A DNA stretch of 64,000 nt, from contig NZ_VTRU01000009.1 in the NCBI RefSeq assembly GCF_008274625.1, positions 54,280 to 118,279 of the forward strand, in the 5' to 3' direction. Under the pieces are notes generated by a model that was not told the origin of the DNA, did not search any database, and saw nothing but the letters and a program-made list of their open reading frames with translations. A program made the translations under genes and the position numbers. Positions 17,678 through 25,842 of the stretch are shown in pieces. This DNA is from Chryseobacterium panacisoli. GTDB taxonomy: Bacteria; Bacteroidota; Bacteroidia; Flavobacteriales; Weeksellaceae. How positions within the stretch are numbered: position 1 is the stretch's first letter; every line of letters starts with the position of its first letter.

Positions 17678-18439
17678 ATGATTGATACACATACACATCT
17701 GTACGCAGAAGAATTTGATGAAGACAGAAAAGAAGCTATTCAAAGGGCTTTAGATAAAGGAATTACAGAATTCTATCTTCCTGCCATTGATTCTGAATCC
17801 CATGAGAAGATGCTGCAGCTGGAAACAGAATATCCGGGACAGATTTTTTCAATGATGGGATTACATCCTTGTTATGTAAAACCGGAATCATGGGAAAAAG
17901 AACTTGAAATTGTAAAAAATTATCTCGAACAGAGACATTTTCCAGCAATAGGAGAGATCGGGATTGATCTGTATTGGGATAAAACAACACTGGATATTCA
18001 GGTGAAAGCTTTTGAACAGCAGATTGACTGGGCGATAGAAAAAGACCTTCCCATTGTGATTCATACAAGAGAGAGCTTTGATGAGACATTTGAAGTGCTG
18101 GAAAGAAAAAAACACCCAAAGCTGAGAGGGATTTTCCATTGCTTTTCAGGAAATCTGGAACAGGCACAGCATGCCGTTGATCTTAATTTTATTTTAGGAA
18201 TTGGTGGTGTAGTCACCTTTAAAAATGGAAAAATAGACCAGTTTCTGAGTGAGATTCCATTGGATAAAATTGTTCTGGAAACAGATTCTCCTTATCTGGC
18301 GCCGGTTCCCCACAGAGGAAAAAGAAATGAAAGTTCCTATCTTGATCTGGTAGCTGGTAAGCTGGTAGATATTTATGGGAAAGATTTCTCTGAGATAGAC
18401 CGCATTACTACAGAAAATGCAAAGAATCTTTTTCAGTAA
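17678..18439 (+). CDS. TatD family metal-dependent DNase
   Basis: 253 residues. Amidohydrolase-fold hydrolase acting on DNA or RNA 3' ends. Metal-binding HTH triad (MIDTHTHLYAEEF, His5 and His7), GEIGIDLYWD with the catalytic Glu/Asp, IVIHTRES, FHCFSG, and LETDSPYLAPVPHRGKRN near residue 203 are all present and in family order; length is normal. It is last in the GSCFA-DUF4269-tatD unit. A shared bidirectional terminator separates it from the convergent RhlE-type helicase. Confidence 0.93.
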   Translation: MIDTHTHLYAEEFDEDRKEAIQRALDKGITEFYLPAIDSESHEKMLQLETEYPGQIFSMMGLHPCYVKPESWEKELEIVKNYLEQRHFPAIGEIGIDLYWDKTTLDIQVKAFEQQIDWAIEKDLPIVIHTRESFDETFEVLERKKHPKLRGIFHCFSGNLEQAQHAVDLNFILGIGGVVTFKNGKIDQFLSEIPLDKIVLETDSPYLAPVPHRGKRNESSYLDLVAGKLVDIYGKDFSEIDRITTENAKNLFQ

Positions 18440-18466
18440 CAAAAGTTCTCAACTATAAGACAAACA

Positions 18467-18496
18467 AAAACCCTTTTCAATTTTGAAAAGGGTTTT
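18467..18496. terminator. Bidirectional terminator between tatD and the RhlE-type helicase
   Basis: AAAACCCTTTTCAA pairs with TTGAAAAGGGTTTT around a two-base centre. It has A-tracts on the left and T-tracts on the right, so it works for both convergent genes. Confidence 0.85.
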
Positions 18497-18501
18497 ATTT
18501 A

Positions 18502-19806
18502 TTATTTCTTTCTGGTGAAATTCTTGTTCTTAGGCTTTTTGAATCCTACTGAAGCTCCTGTAGAAGGCTTTTTACGATTGTTATTTGGCCTTGAATTATT
18601 ATTGCCTGCTGTTTTAGGTTTCTCACCACCCGCATGCATAGGCTTATTATTAGAATCTCTTTTCTGGGCAACCAAATCATCAGTATGGAATGGATGGTCT
18701 TTGATTATCGGGATTTTCTTTCCGATTAACTTTTCTGTATTCTTTAAATTCAAAAGATCAAGTCCGTCTACAAAAGATATAGAATTACCTTCAGCTCCGG
18801 CTCTGCCTGTTCTTCCGATTCTGTGTACATAGGTTTCAGAAACATCGGAAAGCTCAAAATTGATCACAAATTTCAATTCATCAATATCAATACCTCTTGC
18901 GGCAATATCTGTTGCTACAAGAACTCTTGTTTTTCCCGATTTAAAATTATTCAACGCATTTTGTCTCGCATTCTGAGATTTATTACCATGAATCGCTTCT
19001 GCAGAAATATTGTCTTTCTGAAGTTTTCTGGAAATCTTATCTGCACCATGCTTCGTTCTTGAAAATACCAGTACCGAATCTGAAATATCATTTTCAAGAA
19101 TATGAGTTAATAAATTCAGTTTGTTATCTTTTTCTACAAAATAAACAGACTGTTTAATGGTATCTGCGGTAGAAGAAACCGGAGTTACTTCTACTTTTAC
19201 CGGATTATTCAGGATAGAATTAGCCAGTTTCTGGATTTCATTCGGCATTGTTGCAGAAAAGAATAAAGTCTGTCTTCTCTGAGGTAAAAGTTTGATGATT
19301 CTTTTTACATCATGTACAAATCCCATATCCAGCATTCTGTCTGCTTCATCAAGAACAAAGATCTCAAGATTTTTTAAACTGATAATGCCCTGGGCAATAA
19401 AGTCAAGAAGCCTTCCTGGTGTTGCTACCAGAATATCAACTCCTTTTCTCAAAGCAGCTTCCTGATTTCCTTGTTTTACCCCTCCGAAAATTACAAGTTG
19501 CTTTAATGGAAGGTATTTACCGTAAGCATTAATATTTTCCTCAATCTGGATGGCCAGTTCTCTGGTTGGAGTAAGGATTAATGCTTTTATATGTTTATTG
19601 GGAATTTTATTTTTGGATAAATTCTGTAGAATAGGAATAGAAAAAGCAGCTGTTTTACCAGTTCCTGTCTGCGCGCAGCCTAAAAAATCTCTGCCCTCTA
19701 ATATATCAGGAATCGATCTTTCCTGGATAGGAGTGGGAGTCGTGTATCCCTGCTCCTGAATTGCTTTTGCAATAGGTTCTATTAAGTTTAAGTCTGTAAA
19801 ATTCAA
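18502..19806 (-). CDS. DEAD-box RNA helicase, RhlE type
   Basis: 434 residues. Motifs: Q motif TPTPIQERSIP, Walker A AQTGTGKT (45-52), PTREL (80-84), GG, TPGRLLDF, DEAD (153-156), SAT, RGIDIDEL, and HRIGRTGRAG. The C-terminus is a basic, Asn/Lys/Pro-rich, unstructured tail (KPKTAGNNNSRPNNNRKK and onward) with no DbpA domain, which is the RhlE pattern and differs from the helicase at 2322. RhlE helicases act in ribosome maturation and mRNA decay. It has its own promoter and a 5' stem-loop leader that is shared with the outer-membrane protein gene 0.8 kb upstream. Confidence 0.93.
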   Translation of the reverse strand: MNFTDLNLIEPIAKAIQEQGYTTPTPIQERSIPDILEGRDFLGCAQTGTGKTAAFSIPILQNLSKNKIPNKHIKALILTPTRELAIQIEENINAYGKYLPLKQLVIFGGVKQGNQEAALRKGVDILVATPGRLLDFIAQGIISLKNLEIFVLDEADRMLDMGFVHDVKRIIKLLPQRRQTLFFSATMPNEIQKLANSILNNPVKVEVTPVSSTADTIKQSVYFVEKDNKLNLLTHILENDISDSVLVFSRTKHGADKISRKLQKDNISAEAIHGNKSQNARQNALNNFKSGKTRVLVATDIAARGIDIDELKFVINFELSDVSETYVHRIGRTGRAGAEGNSISFVDGLDLLNLKNTEKLIGKKIPIIKDHPFHTDDLVAQKRDSNNKPMHAGGEKPKTAGNNNSRPNNNRKKPSTGASVGFKKPKNKNFTRKK

Positions 19807-19832
19807 ATGAATTATTTTAAAATTTAAATAAA

Positions 19833-19871
19833 AATTCCTTCAGTCTGAAAGAATTACATTCTGCAAAGGTA
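19833..19871 (-). promoter_or_regulatory. Promoter and 5' stem-loop leader of the RhlE-type helicase
   Basis: On the minus strand TACCTTTG (19871-19864) matches TAnnTTTG. About 9 bases downstream the leader can fold a hairpin (AATTC and TTCA arms, 19833-19855). Nearly the same arrangement occurs at 20659-20695. Confidence 0.6.
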
Positions 19872-19931
19872 GTTTAAATATTTTTAAGTATCTTATTCCA
19901 CTTTTTTAGACTTATTTACTAGTGGAAAAAG

Positions 19932-19968
19932 AAATGGCCACCCAAATATGAGCCGCCATTTTTTTCTA
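19932..19968 (-). terminator. Probable terminator after the outer-membrane protein gene
   Basis: AAATGGC (19932-19938) pairs with GCCATTT (19955-19961) across a 16-base loop, just past the stop at 19985 on the minus strand, followed by CTTTTT. The loop is long, hence the modest confidence. Confidence 0.5.
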
Positions 19969-19984
19969 TTAAATGTCTGAAGTC

Positions 19985-20623
19985 TTATTTAAATTTATAT
20001 CCTACGCCAGTCTGCAGAAATCCAATTTTAATAGGAACGGCATTGCTTTTATTCATTTCTATAAAATTGAAATTGTACCTGGCATCCACAAAAAACTTTT
20101 CATTAATCTTATATTCTGCACCCAGGAAAGGAAATAAATTCAAGGTTTTTAAAGATTCGTAATTGTGGGTTTCTGACTCATCAAAAAGATTATCCATTTT
20201 TACTTTGGATGATATGTTAAACCCTAAGTTGATTCCTGCAGATGCAGAAAGCTGTGGAACAATATAGTATTTTACTGAAACAGGAACCTGTATCTGATTG
20301 AATTTGTAATCAAAGTTCATATTACCCATGTTTATCACTTCATTGCCCACCAACTCATACCAGGGATAAGCATCTTTACCACCCAATTGAGTATACAGTA
20401 ATTCAGCCTGCAAACCAAATTTAGAGGATAAAGGTTGTTCTGCTACGATACCTGCATAGAAATAGGATTTTGAATCCAGTCCAGTTCCAAAAAACTTCAT
20501 ATCGGATAAGGAATATCCTCCTTTTACCCCAAAGCTCATAGATGTCGGATTTTTTTGGTTTTCTTGTGCATTCAATAGTGCTGAGAAAGCAAATACTGCA
20601 AGGAAAAAAATGTTCTTCTTCAT
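19985..20623 (-). CDS. Outer-membrane beta-barrel protein (porin family)
   Basis: 212 residues. Signal peptide MKKNIFFLAVFAFSALLNA, then alternating beta strands typical of a small eight-stranded barrel (SFGVKGGYSLSDMKFFG, YFYAGIVAEQPL, KFGLQAELLYTQLGGK, VPVSVKYYIVPQLSASAG, NLFPFLGAEYKINEKFFVDA), ending in an aromatic-rich strand FLQTGVGYKFK. This is the common Bacteroidota PorT/outer-membrane beta-barrel architecture. No catalytic residues are apparent. Function is unknown, perhaps structural or adhesive. It has its own -7 box, with a hairpin leader also found upstream of the neighbouring helicase. Confidence 0.85.
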   Translation of the reverse strand: MKKNIFFLAVFAFSALLNAQENQKNPTSMSFGVKGGYSLSDMKFFGTGLDSKSYFYAGIVAEQPLSSKFGLQAELLYTQLGGKDAYPWYELVGNEVINMGNMNFDYKFNQIQVPVSVKYYIVPQLSASAGINLGFNISSKVKMDNLFDESETHNYESLKTLNLFPFLGAEYKINEKFFVDARYNFNFIEMNKSNAVPIKIGFLQTGVGYKFK

Positions 20624-20658
20624 GTTTATTTTAAATGGTTACTAATTTTACAAAAAAA

Positions 20659-20695
20659 AATTCCTCCAAATGAAGGAATTACTGTGGCAAAGATA
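20659..20695 (-). promoter_or_regulatory. Promoter and 5' hairpin leader of the outer-membrane protein gene (may also terminate the upstream gene)
   Basis: TATCTTTG on the minus strand (20695-20688) is followed by a seven-base stem AATTCCT/AGGAATT (20659-20680) and nine T. It sits between the DUF6438 gene and the barrel gene, so the hairpin can act as terminator for the first, as a 5' stem-loop or attenuator for the second, or as both. Confidence 0.6.
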
Positions 20696-20715
20696 ATTTA
20701 AATATTTTAGTGAAA

Positions 20716-21204
20716 CTATTTCACCTTATTCCATTGTTGGTTCTTTCTTAAGTTTTCAAAAAATTTATATACTTCTGAAAGCTTTTCACTTCCGTTTTTT
20801 CCGTAGTCTTCAATGTTTTTTGAAGCTCCGTCAGCAAATTTGATTCTTAAATAAGAGGTTGGAAGATCGGTAATGTTTCGTTCACCATATTTGTCGTTTA
20901 GGCTTTTTACATTGAGCCCGTCCAGCAAACTGATTAATCTATTGTAATCCTCTTCCTTGATTGTCCCTTTAAAAGTTCCTTCGCGAGGCTTGGAAAACTC
21001 ATCTTTTGAAGGTTTATCATTAAAATTAAAATGTTCCGCTTCAAAAACTGCAGTTCTGTCCGGACTGATTGTCATTTTAAAAACAGGACAGAATCCGAAA
21101 CAGGGAGTAGCCTCATATTCAATAGCAGAATATTTTGAATTTACTTTCTGAGAAGTACACGAAAATAAAAATACAAATGCGCAAAGACCTAGTAAATATT
21201 TCAT
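20716..21204 (-). CDS. DUF6438 domain lipoprotein
   Basis: 162 residues. Lipoprotein signal MKYLLGLCAFVFLFSC with the lipidated Cys at position 16. The mature part has the DUF6438 hallmark YEATPCFGFCPVFKMTI (two cysteines four residues apart, possibly a disulfide in the periplasm), then a beta-rich body with GTFKGTIKEEDYNRLISLLD and YLRIKFADG. Function of the family is unknown. It is probably a single gene. A near-consensus -7 sequence (TATCTTTTG on the minus strand, about 21241-21249) lies 40 bases upstream of the start. Confidence 0.82.
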   Translation of the reverse strand: MKYLLGLCAFVFLFSCTSQKVNSKYSAIEYEATPCFGFCPVFKMTISPDRTAVFEAEHFNFNDKPSKDEFSKPREGTFKGTIKEEDYNRLISLLDGLNVKSLNDKYGERNITDLPTSYLRIKFADGASKNIEDYGKNGSEKLSEVYKFFENLRKNQQWNKVK

Positions 21205-21545
21205 AGTTTAAAATTTCGGAGATTCTCCCAATAATTGTTCCAAAAGATAAAAACCTTCCTTTGTTTTTATGTTAAATATAAATGGAGAATCTGCTTAACC
21301 TTTTATTTGAACCATTAAGATTGTATTAAGGTGTTAAGAATATGAAGATGAACTCCGCTTTATACTTAAGAATCGGAATGATTTACTTAACTATACTTTA
21401 TTTCTTAAATCCTACTTAATGGTTTAAAATATTGTCTAAAAGAAATAGAGTTAATTTTATACAAAACAGCCTCAGAGAAAATCTGAGGCTGTTTTTGTAT
21501 GTTGCAGTTCCATTTTAAAATAAAACTGGTGAATCAATGTTTTTT
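21205..21545. other. Intergenic stretch upstream of the DUF6438 gene
   Basis: 341 bases, AT-rich, with no gene that I can support. It holds a weak -7 candidate for the DUF6438 gene at its left end and the Obg terminator at its right end (21461-21498). Nothing recognisable in between. Confidence 0.6.
21461..21498 (-). terminator. Intrinsic terminator after obg
   Basis: ACAAAACAGCCTCAGA pairs with TCTGAGGCTGTTTTTGT with a GAAAA loop; T-rich on the minus-strand exit. It is close to symmetrical, so it could act both ways. Confidence 0.85.
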
Positions 21546-22529
21546 CTATCCGTGCAATTGCTTCCAGATGGCATCTTTCAGTTCCATAAGGCCTTCTCCG
21601 GTAACTCCTGAGAAGAACAGCGGCTGCTTGTTCTCCGGAAACTCTGCTGAGATTTCTTTTTTCAGTTCATCATCCAAAAGGTCAGATTTTGAAACGGAAA
21701 CAATGAAATCCTTATCTAAAAGTTCAGGATTGTATTCCTTCAGCTCATTTTCCAGAATCTTAAACTCCTGATAGTGGTCTTCAGAATCAGAAGGAATTAA
21801 AAATAACAGGATAGAGTTTCTTTCAATATGTCTCAGGAATCTGTGTCCTAAGCCTTTTCCTTCCGCTGCTCCTTCAATAATTCCCGGAATATCAGCCATT
21901 ACAAAAGACTTGTAATTTCTGTAATCTACAATTCCAAGGTTAGGAGTCAGAGTGGTAAAGGCGTAATTGGCAATTTTTGGTTTTGCTGCAGAAACAGATG
22001 CTAAAAGTGTAGATTTTCCAGCATTTGGAAACCCAACAAGTCCTACATCGGCCAAAATTTTAAGCTCAAAGACAACATAGCCTTCTTCACCATCCATTCC
22101 GGGTTGAGCATATCTTGGGGTCTGATTGGTAGAAGATTTGAAATGTTCGTTTCCTTTTCCTCCTTTTCCTCCCTGCATCAAAATGATTTCCTGCTTGTCA
22201 TCAAGGATTTCTCCGATAATTTCACCCTCCTCATTTTTAGCAATGGTCCCAATAGGAACATCGATATAAATATCAGAACCGTCAGCTCCGGTCAGCTGGT
22301 TTTTTGCTCCGTTTTCACCCCGTTCTGCTTTTATGTGACGGGTGTATCGAAGTGGAAGCAAAGTCCATTCATTAGCATTTCCTCTCATGATGACGTGTCC
22401 GCCACGACCTCCGTCGCCACCGTCAGGACCACCTTTAGGGATATACTTTTCACGGCGAAGGTGGGCAGAACCAGCACCTCCGTGTCCGCTTTTACAATGG
22501 ATCTTTACGTAATCTACAAAGTTAGACAT
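21546..22529 (-). CDS. obg: GTPase Obg (ribosome assembly)
   Basis: 327 residues. N-terminal Obg domain rich in glycine (KSGHGGAGSAHLRREKYIPK, GGPDGGDGGRGGHV). G domain has G1 GFPNAGKSTLL (about 166-176), G2 TTLTPNLG, G3 DIPGIIEGA and G4 SKSDL (NKxD variant). Obg monitors 50S assembly and couples to nucleotide state. No C-terminal OCT domain is visible, as in the shorter Obg forms. On the minus strand it lies downstream of adk with a 63-base gap that contains an intergenic repeat, so cotranscription with adk and hpt is likely. Confidence 0.95.
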   Translation of the reverse strand: MSNFVDYVKIHCKSGHGGAGSAHLRREKYIPKGGPDGGDGGRGGHVIMRGNANEWTLLPLRYTRHIKAERGENGAKNQLTGADGSDIYIDVPIGTIAKNEEGEIIGEILDDKQEIILMQGGKGGKGNEHFKSSTNQTPRYAQPGMDGEEGYVVFELKILADVGLVGFPNAGKSTLLASVSAAKPKIANYAFTTLTPNLGIVDYRNYKSFVMADIPGIIEGAAEGKGLGHRFLRHIERNSILLFLIPSDSEDHYQEFKILENELKEYNPELLDKDFIVSVSKSDLLDDELKKEISAEFPENKQPLFFSGVTGEGLMELKDAIWKQLHG

Positions 22530-22592
22530 ATAGTTTGTGTTGCGAGTTGCAGGCTACGGGACGAAATTTTCTATCCCGCACCCGTATCCCGA
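22530..22592. repeat. Dispersed intergenic repeat between adk and obg
   Basis: Runs of CGGGA/TCCCG-type words (CTACGGGACG, CTATCCCGCACCCGTATCCCG) form imperfect direct and inverted repeats, unlike coding sequence. Higher GC than its surroundings. I recall similar sequence between Chryseobacterium genes but cannot check copy number. Confidence 0.5.
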
Positions 22593-23171
22593 TTATTTAA
22601 TTTTCTCTACTTCAGCGAAAAGTTTTTGGGAAATTTCATCAATTTCTCCAACACCGTTTACCTCTACATATTTACCCTGCTGCTTATAAAGCTCGGCAAC
22701 TTCTGCTGTTTTAGTATAATATTCTTTAATTCTGTTTTCGATGATCTCTACATTGCTGTCGTCTGATCTTCCGCTGGTTTCACCTCTTTTCAGAAGTCTT
22801 TCAACCAAAATTTTATCCTCTACTACCAATGAAAGACAGATATCAATATCGTCATTCAGTACTTCCTTAACGATGGTTTCCAAAGCTTCTGTCTGAGCCG
22901 TTGTTCTTGGATATCCATCAAAAATAAAACCGTTGGTATCAGTAGGTTTTTTGATCTCGTCGATCAGCATATCTGTTGTTACCTGATCCGGAACCAATTC
23001 TCCCTTATCGATGTATGACTTAGCCAGTTTTCCAAGTTCAGTGTCATTTTTCATATTGTATCTGAAAAGATCACCTGTTGAAACCTGTTTTAAATTGAAT
23101 TTTTCGATTAGATTCTGAGCTTGTGTTCCTTTTCCACTTCCTGGAGGGCCGAACAGAACAATGTTTATCAT
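22593..23171 (-). CDS. adk: Adenylate kinase
   Basis: 192 residues. Interconverts ATP + AMP and 2 ADP in the cytoplasm. P-loop GPPGSGKGTQAQ (8-19), AMP-binding region STGDLFRYN, FDGYPRTTAQTEAL, and the arginine-containing LLKRGETSGRSDDS of a short lid. The compact lid and 192-residue length are usual for Bacteroidota short-form enzymes. It sits between hpt and obg on the minus strand. Confidence 0.95.
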   Translation of the reverse strand: MINIVLFGPPGSGKGTQAQNLIEKFNLKQVSTGDLFRYNMKNDTELGKLAKSYIDKGELVPDQVTTDMLIDEIKKPTDTNGFIFDGYPRTTAQTEALETIVKEVLNDDIDICLSLVVEDKILVERLLKRGETSGRSDDSNVEIIENRIKEYYTKTAEVAELYKQQGKYVEVNGVGEIDEISQKLFAEVEKIK

Positions 23172-23205
23172 AATGTTGATACGCTTCCAGCCGTTAGTAA
23201 TACAC

Positions 23206-23292
23206 TGTTGGCTTTTAGCTTTTTTAAGTTAATATTTTACTTTTATTTCGATTAAGTTTTAAAGCTAACAGCCAATAGCCGGTAGCTAATGA
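23206..23292. repeat. Intergenic imperfect inverted repeat (GCTAACAGCCAATAGC type)
   Basis: TGTTGGCTTTTAGCTTT on the left is the near reverse complement of AAAGCTAACAGCCAATAGC on the right (about 16 of 18 bases). Such AGCTAACAGCCAATAGCC words are typical intergenic repeats of flavobacteria, from memory. It lies between hpt and adk and could form a long hairpin in a joint transcript. Confidence 0.5.
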
Positions 23293-23298
23293 CAATAA

Positions 23299-23853
23299 TT
23301 AATGGTTGATTTGTCCGTCTTCCAATTGATATAAATTAGGTAGGTTTCTTCCCAATTCATCATAATCAAGTCCGTATCCAAGTACAAATTTGTTCGGAAT
23401 TTCCCTTCCGATATAATCCAGCTTGAAATCTTTCTTGTAAATCTCAGGTTTCAGTAAGAAACTGGCCAGTTTTACGGATTTCGGACGTTGTGTTTCCTTG
23501 AAATATTTGAAAAGACTCTCAACCGTGTTTCCTGTATCTACGATATCTTCTACAAGAATGATGTGACGGTCTCTTACATCTTTGGTAAGTTCCATTTTCT
23601 GATAAACAATCCCTGTAGATTCAGTTCCTACATAAGAACTCATTTGAATGAAGGCAATTTCACATTCCCCCGGGTAATATTTTAAAAGATCTGAGAAGAA
23701 CATCACCACCCCATTTAAAACGCCAATGAATACAGGCACTTCATCTTTATAATCTTCATAAATTCTTAACGCTGTCTCTTTTACAATTTCCTGAATTTCG
23801 GCATCCTTTAAATAAGGAACGAAAGTTTTGTCGTGAACTTTAATGCTTTCCAT
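23299..23853 (-). CDS. hpt: Hypoxanthine phosphoribosyltransferase
   Basis: 184 residues from the ATG at 23853. An in-frame TTG 21 bases upstream overlaps the -7 box TAACTTTG and is rejected. Purine salvage: hypoxanthine/guanine + PRPP to IMP/GMP. The PRPP-binding loop HIILVEDIVDTGNTVESL is present, preceded by VPVFIGVLNGVVMFFSDLL and the flexible-loop MSSYVGTEST, in family order. Length is normal. First gene of a likely hpt-adk-obg unit on the minus strand. Confidence 0.93.
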   Translation of the reverse strand: MESIKVHDKTFVPYLKDAEIQEIVKETALRIYEDYKDEVPVFIGVLNGVVMFFSDLLKYYPGECEIAFIQMSSYVGTESTGIVYQKMELTKDVRDRHIILVEDIVDTGNTVESLFKYFKETQRPKSVKLASFLLKPEIYKKDFKLDYIGREIPNKFVLGYGLDYDELGRNLPNLYQLEDGQINH

Positions 23854-23871
23854 AAAATTTTTAGTAGGAGG

Positions 23872-23879
23872 CAAAGTTA
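23872..23879 (-). promoter_or_regulatory. -7 promoter box of hpt
   Basis: TAACTTTG on the minus strand, a perfect TAnnTTTG. Its TTG is in frame with hpt, which explains the longer open frame. Confidence 0.7.
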
Positions 23880-24252
23880 CGGATTTTTGATTAAAATACT
23901 TTCCTGTTTTTATGAGTTTGAAAGTTTGGCGCTTTCGGGATGATAGATTGGAGTATCATGATGAAGCCTGTTTAAATAAGAATAAGTATAAATGATTGAA
24001 CGACATAGAAAGGTATAACCTTAGAAAAATGAATTCTTTGGCAGAGAATAAATGCCTTGTGTTTAAATATGGAAGAAAAAAGAGATGATAAATATCCTGA
24101 TAATTATTGGAAAAATGGATATTGCAGAAAATGAGTATCTTTGTTCTTTCAAAATCCAAAATACGGACATGTAGGATATCATTTCTTTCAGATTCAATAA
24201 AAACAGTAACGAAGATGTTACTGGTATTCAACCATTTTTTAAGAAAGAAATC
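23880..24252. other. Divergent intergenic region with the ABC-F leader
   Basis: About 370 bases between hpt and the ABC-F gene. It contains a perfect plus-strand -7 box TATCTTTG at 24136-24143, then a roughly 100-base leader. The leader holds a minimal start-stop pair (ATGTAG, 24169-24174) and a perfect seven-base hairpin CAGTAAC/GTTACTG (24204-24223). The open frame on the minus strand here has no family resemblance or start context and I do not call it a gene. Confidence 0.6.
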
Positions 24253-25842
24253 ATGATTTTACTACAAAATATATCCTTTGGGTTTCCGGGAGGAAATCTT
24301 CTATTTAATCATATCAATTTAACAATACAGTCTCAAACCAAATCTGCATTGGTGGGAAGTAATGGTATGGGAAAATCAACCCTGCTGAAAATAATCGCGG
24401 GTGAAATACAGCCTTTAGAGGGCAATATTAATATTCTCGGCGATATTTTCTATGTTCCTCAGATATTTGGGAACTTTAACCATCTTACCATTGCTGAATG
24501 TCTTAAAATAGATCAGAAACTGAATGCTCTCCAAAAAATTACCAATGGAGAAGTGGATGAAATTTTTTTTGAAATACTCAATGACGACTGGGATATTGAA
24601 GAGCGCTGCCAGCAGGCATTGGAGCATTGGGGACTTGACAATTTTGATCTAAATCAAACACTGGAAGGTTTAAGTGGCGGCCAGAAGACAAAGGTTTTTC
24701 TTGCCGGAATCCAGATCAGCCAGCCTGATATTATCATTTTGGATGAACCCACCAATCATCTGGATCTTGAAGGAAGAAAGTTATTGTATGACCTTATTGA
24801 TAAAACAGATGCAGCAGTAATAATTGTAAGCCACGACCGGACTTTACTGAATCTTGTTGATACCATTTTTGAATTAAGCAATCAGGGAATTACTGCATAT
24901 GGCGGGAACTATGATTTCTATGCAGAGCAAAAAGAAGTGGAGGAAGAAGCTTTGCATAATGACATCCATGCAAAAGAACGGGCGCTGAAAAAAGCAAAAG
25001 AAAAAGAACGGGAAACACTGGAACGAAAACAGAAACTGGACGCAAAAGGAAAGCAAAAGCAGGAAAAATCCGGAGTTGCACGCATTATGATGAATACGCT
25101 TCGGAATAATGCTGAAAAAAATAGTTCAAAACTGAAAAGTGTACATGCAGAGAAAATCAGTGGGATTTCAGAGGGGCTGAGAGATCTGCGCTCCTCCTTA
25201 AAGAATTCTGAACAGATGAAAGTGAACTTTAATGATTCCAGTCTGCATTCAGGGAAGATTTTAATTACTGCTGATGATATGAACTTCAATTATGGAAATG
25301 GAAATCTATGGAAAGAAAATTTCAACCTTGAGATCCGAAGTGGGGAAAGAATTTCAATCAAAGGTCAGAATGGCTCAGGAAAAACTACGCTGATCAAGCT
25401 TCTGCTGGGAAATATTAAACCTTCGGAAGGGAAAATAACCAAGACGGAATTCAACACTATTTATATTGATCAGGAATATTCTCTGATTGATCAGGACTCA
25501 ACGCTTTATGATTTTGTTCAGACCTTTAATGACAGTGCAATACAGGAATCCGAAGTGAAAACATTATTGTCAAGATTTTTGTTTTGGAAAGATACCTGGA
25601 ACAAGAAATGTGGTATGCTGAGTGGAGGAGAACGTTTGCGCCTGCTTCTCTGCGGACTTTCCATCAGCAATAAAGCCCCGGATATGATCATCCTTGATGA
25701 ACCTACCAATAATCTTGATCTCCAGAATATAGAAATTCTCACCAATTCCATTAAAGACTATCATGGAACATTGCTGGTGATTTCCCACGACGAAGTTTTT
25801 CTGAAAGAGATTGGTGTGAATAGTGAGGTTTTGTTGGATTAA
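24253..25842 (+). CDS. ABC-F family ATPase (ribosome-associated, possible antibiotic-resistance or translation factor)
   Basis: 529 residues, two ABC ATPase domains in one chain and no membrane segments, hence ABC-F. Domain 1: Walker A GSNGMGKST (35-43), LSGGQ near 140, Walker B IIILDEPTNHLD near 165. Then a charged Lys/Glu/Arg coiled linker (about 224-300) that would reach into the ribosome. Domain 2: Walker A GQNGSGKTT near 371, LSGGE near 456, IILDEPTNNLD. ABC-F proteins bind the E site and rescue or protect ribosomes. I cannot separate a housekeeping Uup/EttA-like role from drug protection. Its structured leader, described with the upstream region, is compatible with attenuation. Confidence 0.9.
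   Translation: MILLQNISFGFPGGNLLFNHINLTIQSQTKSALVGSNGMGKSTLLKIIAGEIQPLEGNINILGDIFYVPQIFGNFNHLTIAECLKIDQKLNALQKITNGEVDEIFFEILNDDWDIEERCQQALEHWGLDNFDLNQTLEGLSGGQKTKVFLAGIQISQPDIIILDEPTNHLDLEGRKLLYDLIDKTDAAVIIVSHDRTLLNLVDTIFELSNQGITAYGGNYDFYAEQKEVEEEALHNDIHAKERALKKAKEKERETLERKQKLDAKGKQKQEKSGVARIMMNTLRNNAEKNSSKLKSVHAEKISGISEGLRDLRSSLKNSEQMKVNFNDSSLHSGKILITADDMNFNYGNGNLWKENFNLEIRSGERISIKGQNGSGKTTLIKLLLGNIKPSEGKITKTEFNTIYIDQEYSLIDQDSTLYDFVQTFNDSAIQESEVKTLLSRFLFWKDTWNKKCGMLSGGERLRLLLCGLSISNKAPDMIILDEPTNNLDLQNIEILTNSIKDYHGTLLVISHDEVFLKEIGVNSEVLLD

Noticed and set aside
23956..24231. Open frame of 91 codons on the minus strand in the hpt/ABC-F gap
   Set aside because: Low-complexity Phe/Leu/Ile-rich translation, no start context, and it is antisense to a clear leader with a -7 box.
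24918..25289. Minus-strand open frame inside the ABC-F gene
   Set aside because: Produced by the Lys/Glu-rich linker codons on the other strand; Phe/Ser/Cys-rich with no family likeness.
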